From positions 1-16,089 of the forward strand of contig JALHLM010000067.1 in NCBI GenBank assembly GCA_022844585.1: a DNA stretch of 16,089 nt, in the 5' to 3' direction. Positions 1 to 6,228 of this stretch are shown one piece after another. Source of the stretch: Pirellulales bacterium (lineage in GTDB: Bacteria; Planctomycetota; Planctomycetia; Pirellulales; JALHLM01). Position numbers and translations under genes: made by a program. A model generated the notes under the pieces. It was not told the DNA's origin, did not search any database, and saw only the letters and a program-made list of their open reading frames with translations. The first letter of the stretch is position 1; each line of letters opens with the position of its first letter.

Positions 1-69
1 TGCCTCCGCCAGGTCACACTCAAAATCGGCCCCGGCGGCTCCTCCGAGCGCTTTTTCACCGCGTATTGA
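1..69 (+). CDS. C-terminal end of an unidentified protein (5' truncated by window)
   Basis: Frame 1 is open from the first base to a TGA at 67-69 and encodes 22 residues ending in GGSSERFFTAY. Nearly all codons end in C or G, as in the neighbouring real genes, which is why this frame is preferred over frame 2. Too little is visible to name a family. The gene reads in the same direction as the hypothetical protein at 396 but is separated from it by the inverted-repeat element, so a shared operon is doubtful. Confidence 0.5.
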   Translation, partial: CLRQVTLKIGPGGSSERFFTAY

Positions 70-114
70 GCGAAAAGCGAAAATCCCGTAGGATTCGCCG
101 CGCCGCTCGCCATC

Positions 115-386
115 TTCTGTAGCCGAGGTCTGTGACCTCGGCTGTGTTGCACATCGCAGAGCGGCCCGCGAAACACGCGAAACACGCAAAAGTGAAAAGG
201 TTGGGATTGCCGAACTGTGTCCGCCCACGAATCTCACGCGCATGTCCGTTGAATGGGCTCAGAAATAGTTCGCTTGGTAGCTGACTATGAATTCTAAATT
301 GAACAGCAATTTTTGCGTGTTTCGCGTGTTTCGCGGGCCGCTCTGAAATGTGCGGCGTAACGATGCCGCAGACCTCGACTACAGAA
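115..386. mobile_element. MITE-like element with long terminal inverted repeats
   Basis: The two arms, about 77 bases each (115-191 and 311-386), are inverted copies of each other. The inner 35 bases (157-191 against 311-345) match perfectly, and the outer 18 bases (115-132 against 369-386) differ at one position. The middle of each arm is more diverged. The left arm also contains its own hairpin, two 10-base halves at 121-130 and 134-143 around a TGT loop. The roughly 120-base core has no convincing reading frame. A non-coding core between long inverted arms fits a non-autonomous miniature inverted-repeat element or a large structured intergenic repeat. No clear target-site duplication was found. 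The right end lies 9 bases before the ATG at 396. Confidence 0.7.
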
Positions 387-395
387 TGCAGATAG

Positions 396-932
396 ATGAC
401 CGACATCGAAATCCAACGCTGCACACGCCACTGCGCCGTCACCGGCCGGCGGTTGGAGGACGGTGAGGAGTATTTCACGGAGCTGCGTTCCCAAGGCGCC
501 GACTTGGAACGCGTCGACTACTCCGTCGGCGCCTGGACCGGTCCGCGAGACGAAACAATCTCCTGGTGGAAATCACGCGTACCCACGCCGGAAACGCGCC
601 GGGCTCGCTGGGCGCCGAACGACGTGCTCTTGGAAGTGTTCCAAGATTTGCTGACGCGCCCCGAACAAGCGGACAAGTGCTACGTGATGGCGCTGCTGCT
701 GGTGCGGCGCAGAATCCTCCGCCTCGAAGACACAGAACAATCGCCCCAAGGCGAACCCCAACTAGCCCTCTACTGCCCCCGCGACGAAAAAACCTACCAC
801 GCACCAGTCCAAACGCCGGACGAAGCAAGAATCGAAGAAATCCAACGCGAACTAGAGCAACTCCTCTTCGCCGGCGGCGAACCCATCGGAAAGCTTGGAG
901 CACAGCGTGAGAGTGACCCCACTGAAAACTGA
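396..932 (+). CDS. Conserved hypothetical protein, 178 aa, planctomycete type
   Basis: This is a soluble 178-residue protein with no signal peptide or membrane segment. The N-terminus carries two cysteines (C9, C13) followed by a TGRRLEDGEEYF stretch, which suggests a small metal-binding knuckle. Further on are a WWKSRVPTPE motif (about 57-66), a helical segment with LLLVRRRILRLE (about 100-111), a lone LYCPRDEKTYHAP strand (about 125-137) and a Glu-rich C-terminal helix. From memory, proteins with this order of motifs recur as hypothetical proteins in Planctomycetota, beside a lipoprotein like the next gene here. No function is known to me. The ATG at 396 has no good Shine-Dalgarno sequence, and the inverted-repeat element ends 9 bases upstream, so its leader may lie inside that element. 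Confidence 0.8.
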   Translation: MTDIEIQRCTRHCAVTGRRLEDGEEYFTELRSQGADLERVDYSVGAWTGPRDETISWWKSRVPTPETRRARWAPNDVLLEVFQDLLTRPEQADKCYVMALLLVRRRILRLEDTEQSPQGEPQLALYCPRDEKTYHAPVQTPDEARIEEIQRELEQLLFAGGEPIGKLGAQRESDPTEN

Positions 933-964
933 ACACTGAAAACTTCAAACTAACGTACCCGTTC

Positions 965-969
965 AAGGA
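965..969 (+). promoter_or_regulatory. Ribosome binding site fixing the GTG start at 977
   Basis: AAGGA ends 7 bases before the GTG at 977. The nearby ATG at 969 is in a different frame and overlaps this site, so the GTG is the start that yields the lipoprotein. Confidence 0.6.
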
Positions 970-976
970 TGAACGC

Positions 977-1969
977 GTGGGCCGAGCTTCGGCAATTTGG
1001 TTCTTCGTGCTAATCGCGCTGGTGTGCGGCAGCGGGGCGAGTTGCCCCAAAGTCGTGCAGCCGTTCGCGGCCGCGCCGCAGCCTGTCGTCGGGCCGGCGC
1101 CGTCGCTCGAAGAACTCGCCCGCGTCGTCAACGACAACAGCACGAAGATTCGCGCCGTCAGCACCGTCGACGCCAAGATCAGCGTGCCAGGTCACGCTCT
1201 GTTGCCGTCGGTCAAAGCCAGCATGGCCTGGGAACGCGGCCGCCACTTTCGCCTGATCGGCCAGACAGCATTCACCGGACCCGAAGTCGATCTCGGCAGC
1301 AACGACCAATTATTCTGGATCTGGATGCGGCAATCCGCCCAGCCATCGATCCTCTACTGCCACCATCAAGATTTTCCGAACACCGAACTGGCCCGCGTCT
1401 TTCCCGTCGATCCCGAATGGCTGATCGACGCCTGCGGACTACCCATCGTCGATCCCAACCGGCAGCACTTCGGCCCATATTTGCTCGCGACCGCCGAAGG
1501 CGAAAGCCCGCGCTACGGACTCTACACCGTCCTGCAAACCCCGCGCGGACCCGTCACGAAAACCATCGTCATCGACGGCGTAACCGGCTGGGTAGTCCAG
1601 CAATCGCTCATCGACCCGGCCGACTCGACCGGTCAGCCGTTCGCCGTCGCGGTCGCCGAAGACTTCCAGCGCGACGCCCTCACCGGCGCCTTCACGCCGC
1701 GCAAGATCAAACTGCAATGGCCCAAGCAACAATTCGGCCTGGAAATCGATCTCGGCACGCTCCGCACCAACGAAGCCGCGGCGCAAGACCCCACAGCCTG
1801 GGACATGCCCGAATACGAAGGCGCAATCCCGGTCAATCTCGCCGACCCCCGCGTCCGCATCGCCGAGATCTTCCCCCCACCCGCGCCCCAAGAAGCAACA
1901 ACCCCGTCAGCCACCGCAGCCCACCGCACCCCCTTCGGCCTCTTCGACTGGCTGCTGCCGCAAGACTAA
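977..1969 (+). CDS. Probable lipoprotein with LolA/DUF4292-like domain
   Basis: The 330-residue protein opens with a short charged head, a hydrophobic stretch (about I7-V16) and then GSGASC at 18-23. Cys23 could be a lipidated residue, although the Gly at -3 makes the lipobox imperfect. After a proline-rich linker, residues about 45-260 show the alternating strands of the LolA/LppX/DUF4292-like half-barrel fold: an early KIRAVSTVDAKISV strand, a KASMAWERGRHFRLIG strand and a later EIDLGTLRTNE strand. Proteins of this shape bind lipid or act in outer-membrane lipoprotein handling, but the function here is inferred only from the fold pattern. It lies 44 bases after the 178-residue gene on the same strand, so the two are probably co-transcribed. 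The C-terminal 40 residues are Pro/Ala/Thr-rich and probably disordered. Confidence 0.75.
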   Translation: MGRASAIWFFVLIALVCGSGASCPKVVQPFAAAPQPVVGPAPSLEELARVVNDNSTKIRAVSTVDAKISVPGHALLPSVKASMAWERGRHFRLIGQTAFTGPEVDLGSNDQLFWIWMRQSAQPSILYCHHQDFPNTELARVFPVDPEWLIDACGLPIVDPNRQHFGPYLLATAEGESPRYGLYTVLQTPRGPVTKTIVIDGVTGWVVQQSLIDPADSTGQPFAVAVAEDFQRDALTGAFTPRKIKLQWPKQQFGLEIDLGTLRTNEAAAQDPTAWDMPEYEGAIPVNLADPRVRIAEIFPPPAPQEATTPSATAAHRTPFGLFDWLLPQD

Positions 1970-1995
1970 GCGCAAGCCAACCCAACCACTCTCCC

Positions 1996-2060
1996 ATTTT
2001 TTCGCGCCATTTCGCGCCTTTCGCGGTTAAACCTCCGCGTCTCAGCGCCTCCGCGGTTCA
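1996..2060. repeat. Intergenic TTTCGCG-type repeat between convergent genes
   Basis: This short gap between two convergent genes holds three spaced TTCGCG words (2001, 2011, 2020), then CGCGGTT and CCGCGGTT around a GTCTCAGCGCCTC stretch. The composition matches the other CGCG-rich intergenic repeats in this window. Short CGCGG/CCGCG pairings could fold, but no clear terminator with a T-tract is visible. Confidence 0.35.
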
Positions 2061-2067
2061 AAACGCC

Positions 2068-2625
2068 CTAACCCACCGCTTCCCCAGCGCGCCGCATCTT
2101 TTCACGAGCACGGGCCAAGAGCGGCCCAATAGAGTTCTCGTTGATGCCGGTCGACTGGCTGATTTCGTGATAGCTCAGCCCGTCGAGATGAAATAATCGC
2201 ACGATGTGCGCCTCGCCCGGCTCCAGGTCTTCCAACAGCCGATCGACTTCCTCCCGATCTTGAATCCGGGCTTCCGTCTCGGTCTGCGCGACCGGATGCG
2301 AAGCCGCCAACGACGTCGCCTGCTTCCGCGCCAACAATTCCCGCACCACCACCCGCCGGGCAACGACCGTCAGATAAGTCGCCAGGCTGCTCTGCCCTCG
2401 GAACCGTCGCAGAATCGCGAAATCGTCGCGCAGCACGGTCAGGAAAACCTCGCCAGCCAGGTCCTCGAAATCTTCGCGGACAATCCGGATCGACCGGGAC
2501 TGCGCCGAGTGGTTGATGACATGCACCACCAGCCCGGTGAACCGGTCCACGAAATCTTCCCAGGCATGGGGCTGCCGGGTGAGGCAGCGCTCCAACAAAT
2601 TGCGGTCGACGTCAGAAAGCGCCAC
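2068..2625 (-). CDS. ECF-family RNA polymerase sigma factor
   Basis: This 185-residue sigma-70 family protein directs RNA polymerase to alternative promoters. Region 2 lies at about 22-95, with DLAGEVFLTVLRD (about 56-68) leading into the FRGQSSLATYLTVVARR helix typical of ECF factors. A variable linker follows, then region 4 at about 130-178, with the helix-turn-helix LSYHEISQSTGINENSIGPLLARAREKMR. There is no N-terminal region 1.1 and no C-terminal extension. The start is GTG at 2625, supported by GAGGGAG about 7 bases upstream. No adjacent anti-sigma gene or zinc-finger protein is visible, so its control is unclear. A plausible promoter lies about 107 bases upstream. The target regulon cannot be read from this window. 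Confidence 0.9.
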   Translation of the reverse strand: MALSDVDRNLLERCLTRQPHAWEDFVDRFTGLVVHVINHSAQSRSIRIVREDFEDLAGEVFLTVLRDDFAILRRFRGQSSLATYLTVVARRVVVRELLARKQATSLAASHPVAQTETEARIQDREEVDRLLEDLEPGEAHIVRLFHLDGLSYHEISQSTGINENSIGPLLARAREKMRRAGEAVG

Positions 2626-2731
2626 GGCTTCTCCCTCTTATCCCCGTGGTCGCGGAATCGGGGCGAATCCTTGCCTACGGAGACCATCGACTGCGCACGG
2701 GCTAGCAGACATCTTGCCCCATATCCTCCTG

Positions 2732-2760
2732 ATTTTAGGTGGACCCAAAAAACGAGACAA
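2732..2760 (-). promoter_or_regulatory. Predicted sigma-70 promoter for the ECF sigma gene
   Basis: On the minus strand, TTGTCT (2755-2760) and TAAAAT (2732-2737) are separated by exactly 17 bases. They match the -35 and -10 consensus at 4 of 6 and 5 of 6 positions. Transcription would begin near 2725, giving a leader of about 100 bases before the GTG at 2625. Confidence 0.5.
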
Positions 2761-2799
2761 GTGAAACCAGGGGGAAAGCCGATTTTCGTCTGTAATCGC

Positions 2800-2817
2800 T
2801 CGGGGGCCGCCCCCCGA
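2800..2817. other. GC-rich hairpin between divergent promoters
   Basis: A 7-base stem, TCGGGGG with CCCCCGA, closes on a four-base CCGC loop. It lies between the sigma-factor and ferredoxin promoters and would be upstream of both transcripts. No U-tract follows on either strand, so a terminator is not supported. It could separate the two promoters or be incidental. Confidence 0.35.
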
Positions 2818-2884
2818 CGGCAACCCGGCGGCCATCCACCGGGAAACACATGCTCGGCTCGCCAAAGGCTTGTGAAACAAGCAC

Positions 2885-2913
2885 TTGACACTTCGGCCGC
2901 GGATGTGTGGAAT
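2885..2913 (+). promoter_or_regulatory. Predicted sigma-70 promoter for fdxA
   Basis: A perfect TTGACA (2885-2890) is followed after 17 bases by TGGAAT (2908-2913), a 4 of 6 match to the -10 consensus. Transcription from about 2920 would give a leader of about 130 bases before the ATG at 3050. Confidence 0.5.
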
Positions 2914-3049
2914 CTGAGGAGGCTCAGGCAAACGGCGTAAGATTTCGCGATTGACGCGATTTTCTCCGCCGCCCAGCCGACACTTCCCAGTGTCCGCCAA
3001 GTTTTTGAACCCAGCCAGCAAGACACGACTTCAAAGGAGATCCTTCCCC

Positions 3050-3328
3050 ATGGCCCACGTCGTCTGCCAGCCCTGCTTTGGCTGCAAGTACACCGACTGC
3101 GTCGTGGTTTGCCCGGTCGAATGCTTCTACGAAGGGGAACAGATGTTGTACATCCACCCCGACGAGTGCATCGACTGCGAGGCCTGCGTTCCGGAATGCC
3201 CCGTCGAGGCGATCTTCATGGAAGATAACGTTCCGGAAGAGTGGAAGGACTTCACCGCCCTGAACGCCGAACTGGCGTCCCAGTGCCCGGTGATCACCGA
3301 AAAGAAAGAACCCCTCACCGGTTCTTGA
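3050..3328 (+). CDS. fdxA: Seven-iron ferredoxin (3Fe-4S and 4Fe-4S), FdxA type
   Basis: A small cytoplasmic electron carrier of 92 residues. Compared from memory with Azotobacter ferredoxin I, C9, C17 and C50 would bind the 3Fe-4S cluster, and C21, C40, C43 and C46 the 4Fe-4S cluster. C12 corresponds to the free cysteine next to the clusters. Shared family words are KYTDC, CPVECFYEG, IHPDECIDC and LNAELA. There is an additional cysteine at position 6, and the C-terminus stops after EKKEPLTGS, so the protein is shorter than the 106-residue Azotobacter form. The start is the ATG at 3050 with AAAGGAGA (3033-3040) upstream. The longer frame reaching back to 2951 is not needed. It diverges from the sigma-factor gene and appears monocistronic. 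The redox partner is not identifiable here. Confidence 0.95.
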   Translation: MAHVVCQPCFGCKYTDCVVVCPVECFYEGEQMLYIHPDECIDCEACVPECPVEAIFMEDNVPEEWKDFTALNAELASQCPVITEKKEPLTGS

Positions 3329-3377
3329 TCCACCAGCGCCGCCCCATCGGCGGACGCACCTCCCAAGCGCCAAACCC

Positions 3378-3401
3378 AGCGGGCGGCCCCAACCGCCCGC
3401 T
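3378..3401 (+). terminator. Hairpin after fdxA, possible terminator
   Basis: A perfect 9-base stem, AGCGGGCGG with CCGCCCGCT, encloses a six-base CCCCAA loop about 50 bases after the fdxA stop. There is no T-tract after it, so intrinsic termination is uncertain. It may instead belong to the repeat-rich block that follows. Confidence 0.35.
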
Positions 3402-3410
3402 GCGCTCATT

Positions 3411-3451
3411 CGCGCCGCGCAACCTCCGCGCCGCGCAACCTCGCGCCGCGC
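3411..3451. repeat. Short tandem direct repeat, two full units and one partial
   Basis: The 15-base unit CGCGCCGCGCAACCT occurs at 3411-3425 and 3427-3441, and its first ten bases recur at 3442-3451. It begins a low-complexity stretch rich in CGC and GCTC words running to about 3520. No gene is seen here. Confidence 0.6.
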
Positions 3452-3530
3452 TCACGCCGCTCACTCTCGCACTCGCTGCACCGCGCTCGCGCAGGCACGG
3501 CGCACTCTCTGCGCCGCTGCTACCGACCAA

Positions 3531-3619
3531 GCCCCAAAGGGGCGACCGTTAGTAGCCAGGGGTGAGCGAAGCGAACCCCTGGAAACCAGCAACAACAAAA
3601 CGTGTAGCCCCAACGGGGC
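3531..3619. repeat. Multi-hairpin intergenic repeat element
   Basis: Three hairpins follow each other. GCCCC/GGGGC around AAA is at 3531-3543. An 8-base stem CCAGGGGT/ACCCCTGG, closing on a loop with GAGCGAAGCG, is at 3556-3582. GCCCC/GGGGC around AAC is at 3607-3619. The first and third hairpins are near copies that bracket the second. From memory, similar modules (a CCCC-AA-GGGG hairpin followed by GAGCGAAGCGAA in a loop) are dispersed in planctomycete genomes. Together with the flanking repeats, this accounts for most of the 443-base gene-free stretch 3329-3771. Confidence 0.55.
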
Positions 3620-3658
3620 GGCCGAAAGCCCGACGGCTGCTCCTCATCGAAGTAGATG

Positions 3659-3755
3659 GCCCTTTTCGCGTTTTCGCTATTTAGCGGTTTCGTGATTCAA
3701 ATGGCATGTTCTCGCTTCGAACGCGAAAGCGCGAAATGGCGAAAACGCGAAGGGC
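3659..3755. repeat. Imperfect inverted repeat with TTTTCGCG arms
   Basis: The left arm (from 3659, GCCCTTTTCGCGTTTTCGC) pairs imperfectly with the right arm ending at 3755 (GGCGAAAACGCGAAGGGC). Each arm is about 32-34 bases, around a spacer of roughly 30 bases. The words resemble the arms of the element at 115-386. No reading frame is evident inside. Confidence 0.55.
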
Positions 3756-3771
3756 TCACTGTCCCAGTTCG

Positions 3772-4514
3772 TCAAACAATGCCCTTGGCGTTGTGACGCG
3801 CGAACATTGCAGTTCCCAGAATTAGCGAAATCACCAACGAACTTGGCTCCGGCACGGAGAAGCCGTACTGCAGATGATCAATTTCGAAATCCGACCCTGG
3901 CGATTCTTGAACTAAAAAACCGGCGATCCCTTGGTCCGAGTACATGCCGACGAAGTAGTCGTCGACAGTCGTGCCTTCGTTCGAAAGATCTCCAAATCCC
4001 GGATAGAGCGCGCCGTCAATGACGTTTTCTGCGCCATCAAACGCGCCGATGCTTACAAACCGCCTGGGCTGATTGGAAAAGGTAGAATCCGTAACGACGA
4101 CGCCCACGAAGTTTGGAAGCCGGCCGAGAACGTCCGCGTCAAACTCGAAATAGGCCGCACGCCGACAGGCCAGTGACGTACATGATTCCAAAAAAAGGGC
4201 ACAAACGAGTGTCCCTGCTGGCCGAGGCCGTCAATTACGCCGTCATCGGCATCCACGGAGTCCGTCCCAACTCCCGGCGTATGGTACGCGCCGGTCTGAA
4301 ACTCCAACTCCGGATGCCATACCCCTGGCGTATTTAGCTCGCCATCCTCAAAGTCCTCCAGCCAGAACGTCGTTCGGAGTCCCCAAAGATCAAACGGCGA
4401 ATCGGCGGCGCTCAAGTACGGCGTAGGGCCGTAGAAGATCGTCTTGGCATGGAGAGACGACGTCGAAAAAACAACCGACGCGACGGCGATTATCGATGCA
4501 AACTTGGTCAACAT
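3772..4514 (-). pseudogene. PEP-CTERM secreted protein, broken by a frameshift
   Basis: Two overlapping minus-strand frames make up one protein. The 5' part starts at ATG 4514 (a TTG at 4529 is also in frame) with a signal peptide whose likely cleavage site follows SSLHA. It continues through WLEDFEDGELNTPGV to GHSFVPFF. The 3' part resumes in another frame with RRAAYFEFDADVLGRLPNFVGVVVTD and ends in a PEP-CTERM tail, VPEPSS then a hydrophobic stretch (LVISLILGTAMFA) and weakly basic residues. The frame changes near a run of seven A (4190-4196; T in the coding strand). One extra T or two fewer would join the frames. Intact members are exported and processed by an exosortase. The tail lacks the usual Arg cluster. 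Either a true disruption or a sequence error is possible. Confidence 0.75.
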
Positions 4515-4823
4515 GGTCGTTTTGTCCAACAGTTCGGTTTAGCTATGGATTTGCCTGTCAACGCGCATCATAACCACGCTGCACTCACCCGTCAAAAAAT
4601 CACCAACCGCGACCCTCCGGCGACGTAACCCTCGGCGGCGACAAGTACAAATGCTGGTGAATTCGGTTCTGATCGCCGCTGTTCCGAGCGGCTGATCCTT
4701 CACCAATATCCCAGCAGCGAACCGATCGACGGCGCGGCATGGTGGGCGTTTCCCGCGGTTGATAGAATTCAAAAGCGGCGCTAACCGCACTGCAACGCAT
4801 TTGCTCTCCCCAGAACGCCTGCT
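4515..4823. other. Gene-free stretch between divergent genes
   Basis: This 309-base region separates the PEP-CTERM gene (minus) from dgt (plus). No convincing reading frame, long repeat or RNA gene is visible. It must hold the promoters of both flanking genes, but no -35/-10 pair close to consensus stood out. Confidence 0.4.
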
Positions 4824-5969
4824 GTGACTGCACCCTATTTCAGCTCGCCCGCGCCCGAGGCGATTGTGTCGCGCGAGCGCGCCACGCTCGCCCCGTATGC
4901 CATGCACAGCGAAGCGAGCCGCGGCCGGCGCTACGCCGAATCGCCTCATCCCTATCGCGGACCGTTCCAGCGCGACCGCGACCGCATTCTCCATAGCGGC
5001 GCCTTCCGGCGTTTGGCCTACAAGACGCAAGTCTTCACCGGCGACTTGGGCGACTATCACCGCAACCGCTTGACCCACACGCTCGAAGTCGCCACCGTCG
5101 CCCGCACGCTCGCCCGAGCGTTGCGACTCAATGAAGATCTCGTCGAGTCACTGGCGCTGGCGCACGATCTCGGCCATCCGCCGTATGGCCACGCGGGCGA
5201 AGACGCCTTGGACGAATGCCTCGCCAACCACGGCGGCTTCTCGCACAACCGCCAGGGACTGCGCGTGTTGGAATTGCTGGAGCAGCGCTATCCGGAATTC
5301 CCCGGGCTGAACGTCTCGGCGGAGATTCTCGACGGCCACGCGGCGCGCATCGACAAACATTTCGACGCCGGCAATCTGATCGAAGTCCAAGTCGTCGAAG
5401 CCGCCGACAGCATCGCGTACGATACGCACGACGCCGACGACGCCATGGAGTTGGGGCTCTTGACGTTGGACGAGTTGTTGGAGATCCCGCTCTGGCGCCA
5501 GGCGCGCGACCAACTGCGCGAGAGCTACCGCAACCTACGCGGCAAGACGCTGCGGCGCGCGCTACTGCACACGCTGATCGATTGGCAAGTCGGCGACCTG
5601 GTCGCGCAGGCAGAGCGAGGAATCGCGTTGCACAACATCCGCAGCGCCGAGAACGCCAAGGCCGCGCCAACGATCGTGCGCGCGAGCAGCCCTTTGTTGG
5701 AGCGCAAGCGGGAATTGGAGCAGTTCCTCTTCGACCGCGTCTACCGTCATCCGGACGTGCTGCGATTGCGCGAAGAAGCGCAAACGTCGCTGCGCGCGAT
5801 GTTCGCCGGCTATGTGCAACGCCCGGAACTGATGCCGGAGCGATTCCTCGAGCGCGTGCCGCACGACGGCGTGGAGCGCACCGTCTGCGATTATCTCGCC
5901 GGCATGACCGACCGGTACGCCGAACGCGAATACGGACGACTCTTCGCGGGCAAGGACGAACGACACTAG
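4824..5969 (+). CDS. dgt: dGTPase-like deoxynucleoside triphosphate triphosphohydrolase
   Basis: The 381-residue protein belongs to the HD-superfamily dNTPases, which hydrolyse a dNTP to the deoxynucleoside and tripolyphosphate in the cytoplasm and so adjust dNTP pools. Family landmarks in order are LAPYAMHSEASRGRR (22-36), FQRDRDRILHSGAFRRLAYKTQVF (48-71), NRLTHTLEV with H85, HDLGHPPYGHAGED with H114/D115 (114-127) and the ADSIAYDTHD stretch with D195 (194-203). H85, H114, D115 and D195 are the expected metal ligands. Length and order match the shorter dGTPase-like class. The GTG at 4824 is chosen because LAPYA is normally conserved and lies well inside. No clear Shine-Dalgarno precedes it, and a GTG at 4866 is a possible alternative. 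It stands alone, with no neighbour in the same pathway. Confidence 0.92.
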   Translation: MTAPYFSSPAPEAIVSRERATLAPYAMHSEASRGRRYAESPHPYRGPFQRDRDRILHSGAFRRLAYKTQVFTGDLGDYHRNRLTHTLEVATVARTLARALRLNEDLVESLALAHDLGHPPYGHAGEDALDECLANHGGFSHNRQGLRVLELLEQRYPEFPGLNVSAEILDGHAARIDKHFDAGNLIEVQVVEAADSIAYDTHDADDAMELGLLTLDELLEIPLWRQARDQLRESYRNLRGKTLRRALLHTLIDWQVGDLVAQAERGIALHNIRSAENAKAAPTIVRASSPLLERKRELEQFLFDRVYRHPDVLRLREEAQTSLRAMFAGYVQRPELMPERFLERVPHDGVERTVCDYLAGMTDRYAEREYGRLFAGKDERH

Positions 5970-6035
5970 CCCGTAGCGCCAGCGAGGGGGAGATGGCACC
6001 GGCTACCGGTGGACGCGAACGCCGGATAGACGTTT

Positions 6036-6179
6036 CTAGTTCGTGCGACCGCCAGAGGAGATGCCCACAGTTCGGGCACGGAGCGTCGCCCGTCGGTTCG
6101 CAGAAATCAATTGCCGCCTCGGCCCGCAGACCGGGCATTTGCTCGGAAATCCCTCCGGCGTACGCGAGGCGATGCTCAT
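6036..6179 (-). pseudogene. Small zinc-ribbon protein, frameshifted
   Basis: ATG at 6179, with AGGGGA about 8 bases upstream, opens MSIASRTPEGFPSKCPVCG. The frame then degenerates and stops at 6036. In another frame, directly after the CPVCG codons, comes AEAAIDFCEPTGDAPCPNCGHLLW. Together they form a CPxCG...CPxCGHLLW zinc ribbon that, from memory, is common at the N-terminus of planctomycete proteins. One additional G in the G-run (6123-6125, C on the plus strand) would restore continuity. The second frame does not stop after HLLW and runs on antisense into dgt, so the normal 3' end also appears lost. It sits between convergent dgt and the DUF3592 gene and is most likely a decayed remnant. 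Confidence 0.6.
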
Positions 6180-6191
6180 GGAGACTTCCCC

Positions 6192-6222
6192 TCGTTTTCG
6201 CGTACTTTCGCGTGTATCGCGG
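6192..6222. repeat. Degenerate TTTCGCGTGT repeat copy
   Basis: The stretch TTTTCGCGTACTTTCGCG followed by TGTATCGCGGG resembles the right arm of the element at 115-386 (311-336) with a few changes. It lies in the short gap between the zinc-ribbon remnant and the stop of the membrane-protein gene. Confidence 0.35.
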
Positions 6223-6228
6223 GCAAAC

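Noticed and set aside
2206..2940. 244-residue plus-strand open frame
   Set aside because: Its first half is antisense to the sigma-factor gene and the rest crosses the divergent promoters. No motif is seen.
2951..3049. N-terminal extension of the ferredoxin frame
   Set aside because: The extension does not resemble the family, and the ATG at 3050 has AAAGGAGA at a proper distance.
3411..3451. Possible CRISPR-like array
   Set aside because: The units are 15 bases, nearly contiguous and without spacers, and no cas gene is present.
5128..6138. 336-residue minus-strand open frame
   Set aside because: Only its first 25 or so residues are meaningful (zinc-ribbon half). The rest is an Arg-rich shadow of dgt.
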